From Gonocerus acuteangulatus (lineage: Eukaryota > Arthropoda > Insecta > Hemiptera > Coreidae), in NCBI GenBank assembly GCA_946811695.1, contig OX328132.1, forward strand, positions 92,054,814 through 92,118,813: DNA of 64,000 nt. The letters are read 5' to 3'. How positions within the stretch are numbered: the first letter of the stretch is position 1; the number at the start of each line of letters is the position of its first letter. This document shows positions 45,330 to 56,689 of this stretch, in pieces. The translations under genes and the position numbers were made by a program. The notes below the pieces were generated by a model. The model was not told where the DNA came from. It made no database searches and saw nothing but the letters and a program-made list of their open reading frames with translations.

Positions 45330-45744
45330 GAAGTTGTTGTACCTTTGACCATGGGTTGTTGTACCTCTGACCACGTAAAAACAACACACCAGTGCAAAAA
45401 TTATATTCTGTAATATAGTAAATAATTGTAAGTTCAATAAATACAGGACAAGTATGTAAGCATAATAAACAAGCTATTATTGATATTATGTTATGCTTAA
45501 TATGCTGAAAAATCCAATCCAATTGATAAACGTTTTAACTGTCAAGCAGATCCACTAGCAATAGTAGGCATCTTCTCTCGTAAACTTGTCCCTTAAAGTT
45601 AGTTTTTTCAAATATTGGATCTTAAACATTGGACATTTAATACTACAGATCTCCGCGACTAAATAAGTAATAAGTAAAGATGGAATGGTAGGGATTCGGC
45701 TAAAGAAACCTTAATGCGATTTTTGTTAAAAAAATCTATATTTA

Positions 45745-45779
45745 GGACGCTTCGGCTACTCATTGGTAGCCTTCGTCAG
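45745..45779 (-). ncRNA. Hammerhead-like core with one core change
   Basis: CTGACGA, a perfect 6-bp stem II with 6-base loop, but GAAG instead of GAAA before CGTC. Likely weakened or inactive. Confidence 0.5.
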
Positions 45780-45947
45780 CAATGAAAAAGCCGGGAGGCA
45801 GAGGAAGACCAAAGTTAACAGTTAAGTAACCATTGTGGAAGTGTCGAACACTTCCACAATGGTTACTTAATTTCCAACCAGGACACTTCCACAATGGTTA
45901 CTTAACTGTAAACTTTGGTCTTCCTCTGCCTCCCGGCTTTTTTATTG

Positions 45948-45983
45948 CTGACGAAGGCTACCAATGAGTACCCGAAACTTCCT
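45948..45983 (+). ncRNA. Hammerhead-like core, opposite arm
   Basis: CTGACGA and GAAAC kept, but stem II has a C-C mismatch (GGCTAC / GTACCC) and CTTCC replaces CGTCC, so the cleavage triplet has been lost. Confidence 0.5.
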
Positions 45984-46349
45984 AAATATAGATTTGTTTA
46001 ACAAAAATCGTATTGAGGTTTCTTTAGCCGAATCCCAACCATTCCATCTTTACTTATCACCTCGACGGCTAACTATCTAATCTTCATAAATAAGTAATAG
46101 TCTTTTTACTTTTATTTTTAACAAGTATAAAATTTCCGTTTCCCAAATTATATTTTTCCAATTGTTGCTGGTCATCTACATAACTCGCGACATTTATCAG
46201 ACAGATCAACGTCACTTTCTCCTGAAGAAATTTTATTTTCAGTATCAGAATCTGAACTGCCATTCGACTAATTTTATTTTTATTTACCACTTTTTTAGGA
46301 AGGGGTTTATTTTTAGGTGGTGTCTTACGTTTAAGGTACAATAAGGTCG

Positions 46350-46615
46350 GAGGTACAATCTTTGGTAGGCTCGTACAACTTCTGGCCTATGCGGATGACG
46401 TCGACATCATTGGGCGCTCTCTGAAGGATGTCACCGAAGCATTTCTCGCTCTGGTTGGCCCTGCGAGGAAACTTGGCCTTAAAGTGAACGCAGAAAAGAC
46501 GAAGTACCTGGTTACACACTAAGATCCTAGGCCGGGAGAAACTGTACAGATGGGGCAATATAGCTTCTCGAAAGTGGCTCAATTCACCTATCTCGGGTCA
46601 CTTGTGACAAGTCAG
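46350..46615 (+). pseudogene. LINE reverse-transcriptase fragment (RTE/R4-like)
   Basis: One frame: GTIFGRLVQLLAYADDVDII, GRSLKDVTEAFLAL, LGLKVNAEKTKYLVTH, a stop, and then VAQFTYLGSLVTSQC. YADD is the RT catalytic motif, and the NxxKTxYL and FxYLGS blocks follow as in non-LTR reverse transcriptases. Both ends are abrupt. It is GC-richer than its surroundings, which suggests a different source. Confidence 0.85.
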
Positions 46616-46922
46616 TGTAAATTAAAAAGCATGCTACAAATTTCAGGGTTATGATAAATCAATTTCAGAAGCTACACCATATTTTTTATTGTAATAGCTA
46701 CTTTGTCAAATGATTTCCATCTAAAAATACATAACACAAAACATATTATGAGGCAAAACGTCATCTATAAATTACTTATATTTTTATGATAGAAATGGAT
46801 AAGTATTTTTTGCAAGAAACCTCTTTGACTTGAATAATCCAATTTAGGTTACACAAGCCCTCTAGTGAAGGAGCTAAACACTAATTAAAATTTATTAAAT
46901 GTTGCAAAGGTACAACACCTTC

Positions 46923-46925
<3 letters not shown>

Positions 46926-46986
<61 letters not shown>
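46926..46986. repeat. (TA)n microsatellite
   Basis: About 30 TA units. Confidence 0.95.
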
Positions 46987-46988
<2 letters not shown>

Positions 46989-47549
46989 CCCTATGTTTTG
47001 AATATACTCTAGTGGAGTTCGCCCTTAAGGAAAATATATTCGAAAGCATTTTTCTCAAAACACATGGCGCATGGTAGTGCGCTAGGCCAAGTTCCGGCCT
47101 AAGCACACTGTGTGTTATTACACACCGTATTAGAGCCGATTTTTACCCTCTCATAACTTTCAACCAGTTAAAGATAGACTTATGACATTTTACACAGATA
47201 TTAGTGTAATAGATATAAGTAAAACTGGAAGGTTTTATAATTCTACATTGAATAGTTAGTAAGATATAAGCGATCGAAAATCGGAATTTATAGGACTCAC
47301 TCACTCATAAAAATTATTAGGCACTTCCCAAGAAGCTAGAGCCTTGAAATTTTGCAGGATCATAGACATTAGGGTAAAATAGAAACATAGGAAAAAATAG
47401 AAAAACTCTGAAAAGATGTGTTTGACTGCGCTTCCGGGGGGGGGGGGGCAGTTTTGTACTTCTTTCGGAAACACATCATTCCGTCCGAAACCCATCATGT
47501 GGAGTATCAAATGAATGGGGGATGGAGAACCTATATTTCATGTTTTAAG

Positions 47550-49240
47550 AAACATTTAGAAGCATATCAGTCCAGGCAACGAACAGTTATAGATGGAAAT
47601 TTTAGGAACAACATTTTTGACTTCGTAACTTTGTTTGGGCTGGATGGATAGGAGGTGAACACATCAAAAGTCCTCGCTCGTAGCCTTTGTGCCGGGGGGA
47701 GGGGGGTTTAAAAGGCCCCATTTTTCGGGTTTTCATTTATATCTCGGAAACCCTGCGTCCTAGCGACATGACTATTCTGTAACAAATGAAAGCTGATTAC
47801 ACTTCCTACAAGTTCTATCCAATAAAGTTTTTCGAGATACCTTTAGTCATTTTGGGGAAAAACACACTTTTTGCTCTTTTTGACCGGATAACTCTTTAAC
47901 AATAAACCCAAAAAATAAATGCCGTTTATAGGGTTGTAGAGCATTACAATCCCTTCAAGAATATATATAACATTACTATTTTATGTATATTCCTTCAAAC
48001 GTGAAAACAGTTTTAGTGGTCTTCGTGATATCTGGCGACAACTGTTGACCAATGAACCTTTCAATTTCTCACCATTCTCAGTCAATGTATTGTCCAAAAT
48101 ATACTCCATTATGTAAATATAGTGAGTACTGGACGTATAAAAATATATAATTTTGGGCCACTGACCAGTTATTCACACTGAATTCGATAAGATCTTGTCC
48201 ATTATATTGGCAATGGTTTTGCTAAGACCATGAGAGTGCGTATATAACGTTTGAAAGAAAATACATAAAATAGTGAAGTAATTTCTATTATTGAAGCGAA
48301 TGGAATGCTCTACAACCCTATAGGCATTTATTTTTTGGGTTCATCGTTGAAGAGATATCCGGTCGAGAATAGAAAACAATGTGTTTTTTCCCAAAATGAC
48401 AGCCATTCAAGAGCGGATATTTCGAAAACTAAAGATATCTCGAAAAACTTTATTGGGGATGAACTTGTAGCATATTTAATCAGCTTTCATTTGTTATAGA
48501 ATGGTCATGTCGCTAGGACGCAGGGTTTCCGAGATATAAATGAAAACCCGAAAAATGGGACCTTCTAAACCCCCCCTCCCACCCGGCACAAAGGCTAGGG
48601 GCGAGGACTTTTGATATGTTGACCTCCTAACTAGCCGAAACAAAGTTATGAAGCCAAAAATTGTGCTCCAAACATTTCCATCTATAACTCTTAGTTGCCT
48701 TGACTATTAGTCGCTACAATTCAGATTTCACTATGAACACTGAAATTATTTTTACGTTTGAAGGAAAATACATAAAATAGCAAAATAATATATATTATTG
48801 AAGGGAATGCAAATACTCTACAACCCTGTAACCGTTATTTATTTTTTGGGTTCATCTTTAAAGAGTTATCCGGTCAAAACGGGGAAAAAATATGCGGCAA
48901 ATGTGTTTTCCCCCAAAATGATAGACTTTCAAGAGCAGATATTTCGAAAACTAAAGATATCTCGAAAAACATTATTGAATAAAACTTGCAGGAAATTTAA
49001 CCAGCTTTCATTTTTTATAGAATAGTCGCTAGTATGCAGGGTTTCCGAGATATAAGTAAAAACCCGAAAAATGGGATCTTCTAAACCCCCCCCCCTCTCG
49101 GCACAAAGGTGACGGGCGAGGACTTTTGATATGTTCACCTCCTATCCAGCCCAAACAATGTTACGAAGCCCAAAATTGTGTTCCAAAAATTTCCACCTAT
49201 AGCTGTTTTTGAGCATTCGTTGCCTGGACTGTAGAGGCTT
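47550..49240. repeat. Triplicated unclassified repeat, one copy inverted
   Basis: About 450-base unit in three copies: 47550-48005 (inverted), 48250-48710 and 48770-49235 (direct). Shared words: gggtttccgagatata, gaaaacccgaaaaatggg, aaaggctaggggcgaggac, ggttcatc-ttaaagag, ctacaaccctata. It carries a run of 7 or more C or G. No ORF spans it. Confidence 0.85.
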
Positions 49241-49249
49241 GGTAAAAAT

Positions 49250-49480
49250 CGTATACCAGCTGTCTATCTGTATGTTTGTTCCTTAAACAAATTAGGACCG
49301 TTTGATCGATTTTGACCAAACGTGGCAAATGGTTAGGTCATGATCCGCGGTGTGTCATAGGCAAGGTCAAAATCGCCAATCAGCGGTCTGTCTATCTGTT
49401 TGTTACCTATACAAATCAACACCGTTTCACTGATTTTGACAAACCTTGGCTTAGGATAATGCCAGCTTCCTGTTATGGCG
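49250..49480 (+). repeat. Dispersed repeat (gtttgttcctta-acaaat family)
   Basis: Two tandem half-copies of the cgtttgaccgattttgacca-type segment, also found at 5210-5330. Class unknown. Confidence 0.5.
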
Positions 49481-49554
49481 TCTTAAATCTTTCCTTTTTT
49501 TTTATTTTATATTTTTGACGAAAGATCAAACCTCTCAACAGCGTACTAATAACT

Positions 49555-49640
49555 GCTTCTCTTCCTTTACTAATGGGACTAGGGATGAATTGTACCGCGC
49601 TTAGATGAGGCTGTTCCTGCGAGTCAGACTTTTTTTTTTC
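49555..49640 (-). repeat. GACTCGCAGGAACT repeat, inverted copy
   Basis: Plus strand gatgaggctgttcctgcgag followed by tcagac, the inverse of the 42.4 kb family start. Confidence 0.6.
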
Positions 49641-49799
49641 GTTTTATTTTTTTTTAAGGCAATTCGACCATGTGTTTTGTTTCGGAGGTCGATCTCTGAG
49701 GGCTGGGTACTAGAGGCTGTAGACAAAAAGGCACGAATTGAACCGAAGTTCAGAATATCGCTGGGAAGCCAAGTTTCACCCCGGGCTGTGCTATGTGGT

Positions 49800-50285
49800 A
49801 GGGAATGAAGAAAAATCGTTAAATATTAGCAATTATTTATTAATCACCGCTATACTAGTTTTGCATCGTTAGTGTCCCAGGTACACTAAAGTGTCCGACT
49901 ATCCGGGGTACGTTATGACTGTGGAGAAAATTACGAACGGTGCGAAGGCTGTCACAATCATCCGCCAAAGTCTTTCAAGGATATTTGTTCGGCTTGCAGG
50001 TCGAGGAAGTATTTGAAGCAGTAACGTAAAGGAGAACATCAACCTCCTGTTGGAGATTTCGACATCTCTTCCTAGACACCGTTTTATGAAGATTGCAGTT
50101 TGTTGAAGGTCTGTACACGCTATGGAGGGGAGCAGCACTTGTTATTGGATTACTGGCTCAGATAATGCAAAGGCCTGTGTGAACCAAGACAAAATGAGAG
50201 AAGAAATCTTACAAGAGTGACGTAGCTTCATCTTTGATACTAACGCCCCACGTCCAGTATCAGATTTTCTCTCAGATTATTACAA
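49800..50285. other. Moderately GC-rich stretch, nothing recognised
   Basis: Less AT-rich than its surroundings. The 79-codon minus frame at 49899-50138 has no recognisable motif. Confidence 0.3.
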
Positions 50286-50294
50286 AGCAGCCTT

Positions 50295-50465
50295 CGTTTT
50301 TTTTTTACGGCGTATCCGAATCTAGGCTATTAGTGCCGTGCTATATATACCTTGTCACCCTTCCTAAACACCGTGGTAGAGTAGGGAATTCTTTCAGCGG
50401 ACCCATAAATGAAAAAACTCGACCTAGACTCGAAACCATGAGAATCCAAGCCTACTAGACCACCT
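50295..50465 (-). mobile_element. Complete tRNA-derived SINE with target duplication
   Basis: AGCAGCCTT flanks it on both sides (50286-50294 and 50466-50474). The minus strand begins AGGTGGTCTAGTAGGC (A box), then GGTTTCGAGTCTAGG (B box), and ends GCACTAATAGCCTAGATTC, ACGCCGT and a poly-A run. 3' tails of the same family occur at 1270-1310 and 34436-34505. Confidence 0.85.
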
Positions 50466-51108
50466 AGCAGCCTTAGTTATCGCTGAAATGCCATCAATTG
50501 ACCGTTTCACATAGGATCGCAGTGGGATCTACCACTGATGAAGAGTAAGGAATGACTCAATGGGAAGATGGCATACGCGTTCAAGAGCTGTGGATTCAGG
50601 AACGCCAAAGGAGAGGTATGAATTTAGCACAATCAAGTCGTTTACTCACGAAACAGGTATATAGCAAATGCGCCTCGTGCAATGTAAGCCTGGCTATGGT
50701 TCCGCAGGGTGGTTGAGAAGAATGGGGAGAGGTTCTTTTAGTGAAGAGGATTCTCACACTGTCGTGGCATTGTCCATTTCGTTTCATGAATGATATTACC
50801 TGAAGAAATACTCAAACGCGCGCGACACACACTCGCATGCACACACAAACTCACTGTAAAGCTATGGCTACACTTGTGTGTTTTTATTTGTGCCATGTAG
50901 CATGCGTCATGTTGACGGTGAAAGGCAAGCTCCTATTTTCGTGTTGAACAAGAATCCAACCCGGGGATTTTTCATCATCTTGTGTGATATTGAGTTTACT
51001 AGTGTACCTTACTAGAACTGATTACAAGCATTCTAATAAATCGAAAGTATTGTAATTTTCTGTGTTTCGTAATTAGTTTATATGGAATGCTTTGAAACAC
51101 GGAATATA

Positions 51109-52142
51109 CAGGGTGTCCCACATTGAGATGTCATAACTTTAGGGGTTTATTCTACATCTTATTTGTAGTTCAGGAACGCAGAAATGAGCGTTCTATCTCA
51201 ACACGCAGAGGAGCTACTCAAACTTTTGTCTTTTTTAAAAACTACTGGCTGTTTTAAAGAATAACTTTGATTTCGGAATTCGTGATCACTGTATTGTAAA
51301 TATGGACCACATTTTTAGAATCTACATTAAATTTCCAATAAGAAACACCCGTTCTTCAAATATTACCATGTTAATTATGAGCTACATTAAAAGCCATATA
51401 AATGAGAATGTTTAATATTAGTGTTTATTAAATTATTCAATATTTTCTTAATCAGCTATTTTTCGACTTAGAGGTTTGCCTCCGCCTCAAAAGTTACATT
51501 ATTTAATAAGATTCAAAATGGTATCTCGTAGTTTAAGAAAAAAAAAATCTATTTAAATCTATTTTTTTCTGATTCCTAAGTCAAAACCAATAAATGTGCT
51601 TGAGAGTGAAGGAGCAATTCTGAACCCATTCTTTAATTTCATACAATGATGTTGATGTCCCATCCTTCCTACACTAATTGACGTTTATTACACAAGCCCA
51701 TCTATCAAATAACAACTCACCCCGGTTTCAAATGGATGGTTGCCCAGCTGATAATGGACGCGTGGTGATGGAATGGCTGAAGAGTGAATTCCACTTTGAT
51801 GAAGAAAATATTGAATAATTTAATTAACACTAATATTAAACATTCTCATTTATATGGCTTTTAATGTAGCTCTTAATTAACATGGTAATATTTGAAGAAC
51901 GGGTGTTTCTTATTGGAAATTTAATGTAGATTCTAAAAATGTGGTCAATATTTACGATACATTGATCACAAATTCTGAAATCACAGTTTTTCTTTTAAAA
52001 AAACAGTAGTTTTTAAAAAAGACAAAAGTTTGAGTAGCTCCTCTGCATGTTGAGATAGAACGCTCATTTCTGCGTCCCTGAACTACAAATGAGATGTAGA
52101 ATAAACCCCTAAAGTTATGACATCTCAATGTGGGACACCCTG
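51109..52142. mobile_element. TA-flanked transposon with long terminal inverted repeats
   Basis: CAGGGTGTCCCACATTGAGA at the left, its inverse at the right, each beside TA (51107-51108, 52143-52144). Terminal repeats run about 270 bases (through the ggaaatttaatgtagattc blocks). The centre, about 51480-51780, has no clear ORF. A truncated relative is at 8720-9355. Confidence 0.85.
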
Positions 52143-52204
52143 TATAAACGAGGGGCATGAATGAGTCTTCTGTTTCTAGGAATCCAAGCAGGATCACGGG
52201 AACG

Positions 52205-52500
52205 TATGTCTGATTTTTAACACTTCCCTAACAATTCCCCCTAGCAAACGATTGAACGAGTTCGTTAGCCAGGAAAATCTGTCCAACTGGAGAAGGGGGA
52301 GTATGCCGGCCCAAAGTAGTTATTTGCCAATACTAGCCGTAATTTTTGTTATATCTCAACAAAACTCGGTATTCGTTGGGTTCATTGAAAGAGAAAAGTA
52401 TTTTGTACAAATAATCTAAATCGGTTCATCAGGGGGGGGGGGGGTTACACCGGACCGAAATTACTAATTTGCTCTTGCCAGTCATAATTTCTGTTGTATT
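52205..52500 (-). repeat. Two units of the 143-bp poly-C repeat
   Basis: aaacgattgaacgagttcgt followed by a G-run unit (gggg at 52432-52444) in inverted orientation relative to 53701-54410. Confidence 0.65.
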
Positions 52501-52658
52501 GTATGGTTTCTAGCCTTAGATAACCTGTAAAGAAGTAATAGATAACCTGCAAAGAACCTGTAAACTAATCCATAAGGGTGCGTTTACACTTGATAGTTAT
52601 TGCAGGATATTTATTTCAGAGAGAAATTCTGACTAATGTAAACCATGAACAATTTCTG

Positions 52659-52661
<3 letters not shown>

Positions 52662-52697
<36 letters not shown>
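52662..52697. repeat. (TA)n microsatellite
   Basis: About 17 TA units near the left end of the PIF/Harbinger shell. Confidence 0.9.
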
Positions 52698-52700
<3 letters not shown>

Positions 52701-53700
52701 ATATTTCTATCACGAGATATAAATGTCGACACTTCTATACCGTCAGGTGTAAACACTGATTATAAAGAGAAGAATAAATGTCAGAGATAAATATCTTGCT
52801 TACTAGCTGTATTGTCGGGACTTCTATACCAACAGATGTAAACACTAATTATTTGCTACTTGCAACAGAACTATTTGATTTATCGCTGGAGTTTTAACAG
52901 TTCGTCTACTTTTCTCTTGCAATATGCAGTATAAAGTTGAAGTTATAGAACATACCAATATGTACCAAAGCAACCCGAAGCCGTGGGACATTAAGCGTAT
53001 TACTTATAAAGATAAAATAAAAATAAAAAAAACATCATGTTTTAAGAGAAATAAGCATTCAGTACAACTACCCAAGAAATTTAAAAAGAAATTACAACCA
53101 AAGAAACCGATTCAATTGTGAAATATATCAAGTGTACATTTTCAAAACATAGTTCATATTAATAAAATTTCTTTATATAAAATAGTATTTCATCCTGTAA
53201 ATACCTACTCACCGCTGCTAAAAATCGTAAAGCTGGAGCTAGTCATTCTGTTACACTAATGGCCTTTCTGAATTTTGAATCTTGCTTTGATATAAGAAGA
53301 CCTATTTTTCAAGCAAACTTTTCGAAATCTGCTCGTTTCATTCTTAAAAAAGTCCGTCACGCAGGAGCTGCATTACTAAGCACTTTCTTCAGAATTTGGG
53401 TAGTGCAGACTACTTTCCAGAACAATTTGCTTAAAATATCCTACAGAAATAAAATAAAAACATGAATAGTTCTCTTTTAATTTTGTAATGAGTAACTGAT
53501 CAATTATTAATTTGCTTCCAGAGTTATGTTTTACACATGGTACCTACTACACTACGTAATAAATACAAAAAACCTCATATTATCGTATTTTGATCTAACG
53601 CAGGAACAGGATACAGTCCCTCTAGTGGTAGAAAGCGCTCATTGCGGCGGCTTTGTGAACATACGTCTGGCGGGCTTTTCTATTGAAATATATTACAAAG

Positions 53701-54405
53701 TAAACCCCCCCCTTTCCGATTGACCGATTCAGCTCATTTTTACAACACTTCTTTCTCATGAGTTACCCACGACGTCTACCGCGTTTCGTAACAATACAGA
53801 AATTACGACCGGTATGAGTATATTAGTAATTTGGGTCCGGAGTAAACCCCCCCTTCTAATGAACCGATTTAGTTTATTTTTACAACACATATTTACCTGT
53901 AGATTACCACTACGAATACCGAGTTTCGTCGAAATATACCAAAAATCACGGCTGGTAGTGGCGAATTGGTATTGTGGGTCCAGTGTAAACCCCCCCTCCT
54001 AATGAACCGATTTAGTTTATTTTTACAACACATATATAACTGTAGATTACCACTACGAATACCGAGTTTCGTCGAAATATACCAAAAATCACGGCAGGTA
54101 GTGGCGAATTGGTATTGTGGGTCCGGAGTAACCCCCCCCCCCTCCTAATGAACCGATTTAGTTCATTTTTATATCTCACTTTTCTCTCTATATGACCACT
54201 ACGAATACCAAGTTTCGTTGAAATATAACAAATATTACGGCTGACATGGTCAAATTAGTGTTCTGGGTTCGGGGTAAACCCCCCCCCCCCTTCCGGTGGA
54301 CCGACTTTGGTGGTTAACGAACTCGTTCAATCGTTTGCTAATTGAATGCTATATACCAAGTTTCGTGACGAAAAAACAAAAACTCTGGCCGCTATCGTGT
54401 TAACA

Positions 54406-54410
<5 letters not shown>
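53701..54410 (+). repeat. 143-bp tandem array with poly-C tracts
   Basis: Units start at 53701, 53843, 53986, 54129 and 54275 (lengths 142, 143, 143, 146 and a partial). Each begins TAAAC or TAAC plus 7-12 C residues, then tgaaccgatttagtt-like, accactacgaatacc and gagtttcgtcgaaatata. The last unit runs into the conserved flank (gttaacgaactcgttcaatc, aagtttcgtgacg), then (TA)n. Confidence 0.9.
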
Positions 54411-54457
<47 letters not shown>

Positions 54458-54660
54458 TATATATATATATAGATATATATACATTTTAACGGGGGATATT
54501 TTCGGTGTCTACTAGGTAGGATCGATAAAGATTTGAAGAAATTTTTCAAAAATTCCGTCATGAGTCCAACCTCAATAGCTACTTTCCTTCGGAGGAAAGT
54601 GCTAAATATCGAAAAGTACGCTGGTACCTCGATACAGAGCTCAGACATTAATTGACTGAA
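54410..54660 (-). repeat. (TA)n and conserved flank of the 143-bp repeat family
   Basis: A (TA)n tract to 54480, then the inverse of tagctattgaggttg, as also seen at 5440 and 42830. This places the array in the same composite repeat as at 5.5 and 43 kb. Confidence 0.7.
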
Positions 54661-54743
54661 GAAACCAAATTCTTTCCGTCTCAAAATCCATTCTCGAACC
54701 CATGCAGAACATTTTTTTATGTCCTACATTTTTCTAATAATTA

Positions 54744-55906
54744 CTAGCTGACCCGGCGAACTTCGTACCGCCTAACAGTCGATTCTTTATTTATTATTTA
54801 AATACTTATTCTGCTATTTGGGACACCGGGTCAGCTAGTAAGATAAAAAAAAGAAAGAAAGAAGAAACTTAATAAGTCAACAATTACATTATCTCAGAAA
54901 TTATAAAACACTTAAAATTCTTTTAATAGTCACTCAAAATCACAATGAAAATTACAATATCAGATTTCTTATTATGATACCTACTTAGTATATTTCATTT
55001 TATTTTTACTTATTCTAAATTTAGATTCATTTCTATTGTAGTACTTAATGGTACACGATATTGTTTGTTTCATTACCTGACGCGTAAACAAACAGAGCAG
55101 ATGGTTTTCAAACACGGGAACAGCCAACATACAATTGACCATGCGAGAAACATGGGTTTTCTAGATTAATACCACAAACACTTAATGACTGCCCTGGGAT
55201 TTGCTTATAGTCAAGCTGAGTTCATAAGTCCAATAGCAACACAGCTGCAGGCACTGTAATGAATTCACAGCAGCTCGATTCAAACTTGCACCATTATTAG
55301 TCGAATGTCGCGCTTCACGGGTCTATCTTAACCGAATTCTTTCACGTTCATTGCGATCTTCACGTTCCTGGACAGTACGATTAGAATGATAATTAATTTG
55401 ATTCTTTGCATTTTGGGTTCTTCTGCCTAAATTTGTCCGCCGCAGGACCTTATAGGAGGCATATTTAGTAGGTCACAAACACACAACGCTTTAGTAATTT
55501 TATAGAAATTTGTGGCTTTTAGATTTATTAATATTATATATTCACATCAAAGAGATGTTTAAATTTCAAGTAACATTTTACCACAGACAATTTACATTTT
55601 ACCATAGACAATTTGTTTTTGAGTAATGTTACCATCGCATAAATATTGACAAATATTGACTGTTAAAAATATTATAATTGAGAACATATGATTTTATTTA
55701 AAAATGAACTTGCATTAACGAAGTAAAAAAGACCCGAAAAGTGTCTTTTTTAGACTTTTTCAGGCAATTGTTTTAATTTATCTCTCCGTAAGAACCATCC
55801 TCGTACTTCAAGGAATATTATAAAAAAAGAATTAGCGAAATCGGTTCAGTTGTTCTCGAGATTTGCGCTTACCAACACATTTAGCAATTCATTTTTATAT
55901 AATAGA
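54744..55906 (-). mobile_element. Small Helitron with helicase C-terminal relic
   Basis: On the minus strand it starts TCTATTATATAAAAATGAA after A and ends ...GGGTCAGCTAG before T: the TC...CTAG ends and A/T insertion site of Helitrons. A hairpin-capable GGCGGTACGAAGTTCGCC lies close to the 3' end. A second CCGGGTCAGCTAG in the opposite direction sits 80 bases inside, at about 54825-54837. 1163 bp, internally deleted. Confidence 0.8.
55040..55225 (-). pseudogene. Helitron helicase (Pif1-type) C-terminal fragment
   Basis: Minus strand: ISKSQ, frameshift, then GQSLSVCGINLENPCFSHGQ, LYVGCSRV, a stop, KPSALFVYASGNETNNIVYH. This is the KSQGQSL / FSHGQLYVACSRV end of Helitron Rep-helicases (motifs V-VI). 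Stops and a frameshift show it is dead. Confidence 0.85.
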
Positions 55907-56299
55907 TACAGGCCGCGATTTTGCGTTTCGATACTTTCCTCATTGCAAGCAGAATGGGTGACACAGGACATATATGTATCTCAAAAAATCTAGAGCTGTC
56001 GTATAGATATCCATGATATAAATGTCTAGCTATTTCTTTCAGTATGTTAACTTGCAAGAGAATATCTATCCGACACATATATATCATGACATAAATATCC
56101 TGCAATAACTATCAAGTGTAAACGCACCCTAAGTACCAAAATCGCGACAGATACTTCCATACCCTATAACTGTTCTCTAAGATGTGAATATTAAGTGTTA
56201 CTCTTGTGTGTTTGAGTAAAAGATTTGACTGTCTTTTCTTTTCTTTTTTTTTTTCTTGTGAGGGAGTAGCTAAAGAAAGGCGGCACGTGCCTTCTCCAC

Positions 56300-56681
56300 T
56301 CGAGCGAATGTAGCTAATCCTTGTTCGGAACCGTCCAGATAAGTATGTATGTACTCAGAGGCGGGAAGAGTAAACAAACAAACATACTCTCGACCAGAGG
56401 AGCAAGAGAACTAGGTAGCGACACCTCACTCCAAGAGGTAAAAAAAAATATCTCTCTCTCTCTTCCTCTTGTCCTCACTCCCTCTCTTCAGCTCACTCCC
56501 ACTCCCTTCCAGTCTTTCTCTCTCCTTCTCTGCCTCCCCTCCCTCCCCCCGGAGATAATAACTTCATCGGGAAGGGACTGGTGGTGGGGAGGACGAGGGC
56601 CTACCATCTACAGCTCAATCTGCCGAGTGTTCTCCTACCATTCACACGTCTAGCCATCGAGGAAGCAACCACGCACTTCAG
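56300..56681 (+). promoter_or_regulatory. Candidate first (non-coding) exon and promoter of a neighbouring gene
   Basis: A pyrimidine- and GC-rich stretch quite unlike its surroundings, with many CT repeats (56445-56560). It ends in CACTTCAG then GTAAGCAAC, a strong splice donor at 56682. The following 7 kb looks like intron. The 110-codon frame at 56321-56653 is low-complexity and probably not translated. The rest of the gene would be off the right edge. Confidence 0.4.
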
Positions 56682-56689
56682 GTAAGCAA

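Larger units (their letters stand above)
45671..46083. mobile_element. Palindromic Penelope terminal dimer
   Basis: Two inverted terminal repeats (about 190 bases each) meeting near 45863 with an extra partial copy (about 33 bases) at the join, ending in the family word cgacggctaactatc. Each arm has a hammerhead-like core: minus strand 45745-45779 (CTGACGA, stem GGCTAC / GTAGCC, GAAG-CGTC) and plus strand 45948-45983 (CTGACGA, GAAAC). No ORF. The leader aligns to that of the 1.4 kb family with no intron at the corresponding place. Confidence 0.8.
52576..56129. mobile_element. PIF/Harbinger-like element (shell) with nested insertions
   Basis: GGGTGCGTTTACACTTGATA starts identical 39-base ends in inverted orientation. 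TAA lies outside each (52573-52575 and 56130-56132), the 3-bp target of PIF/Harbinger. No transposase is left. The short basic frame at 52924-53121 (KRITYKDKIKIKKTS and on) is not recognised. Inside lie a 143-bp array and a small Helitron. Confidence 0.7.

Noticed and set aside
45066..45522. Several overlapping open frames on both strands through the (TA)n tract
   Set aside because: They encode only alternating Ile/Tyr, with some His/Val; the dinucleotide has no stop in the frame used. Not genes.
47550..49240. CRISPR-like array
   Set aside because: Units are about 450 bases, diverged and one is inverted; the genome is eukaryotic.
56321..56653. 110-codon coding region
   Set aside because: The product is low-complexity Ser/Leu/Pro from CT repeats and ends at a donor; a non-coding exon is more likely.
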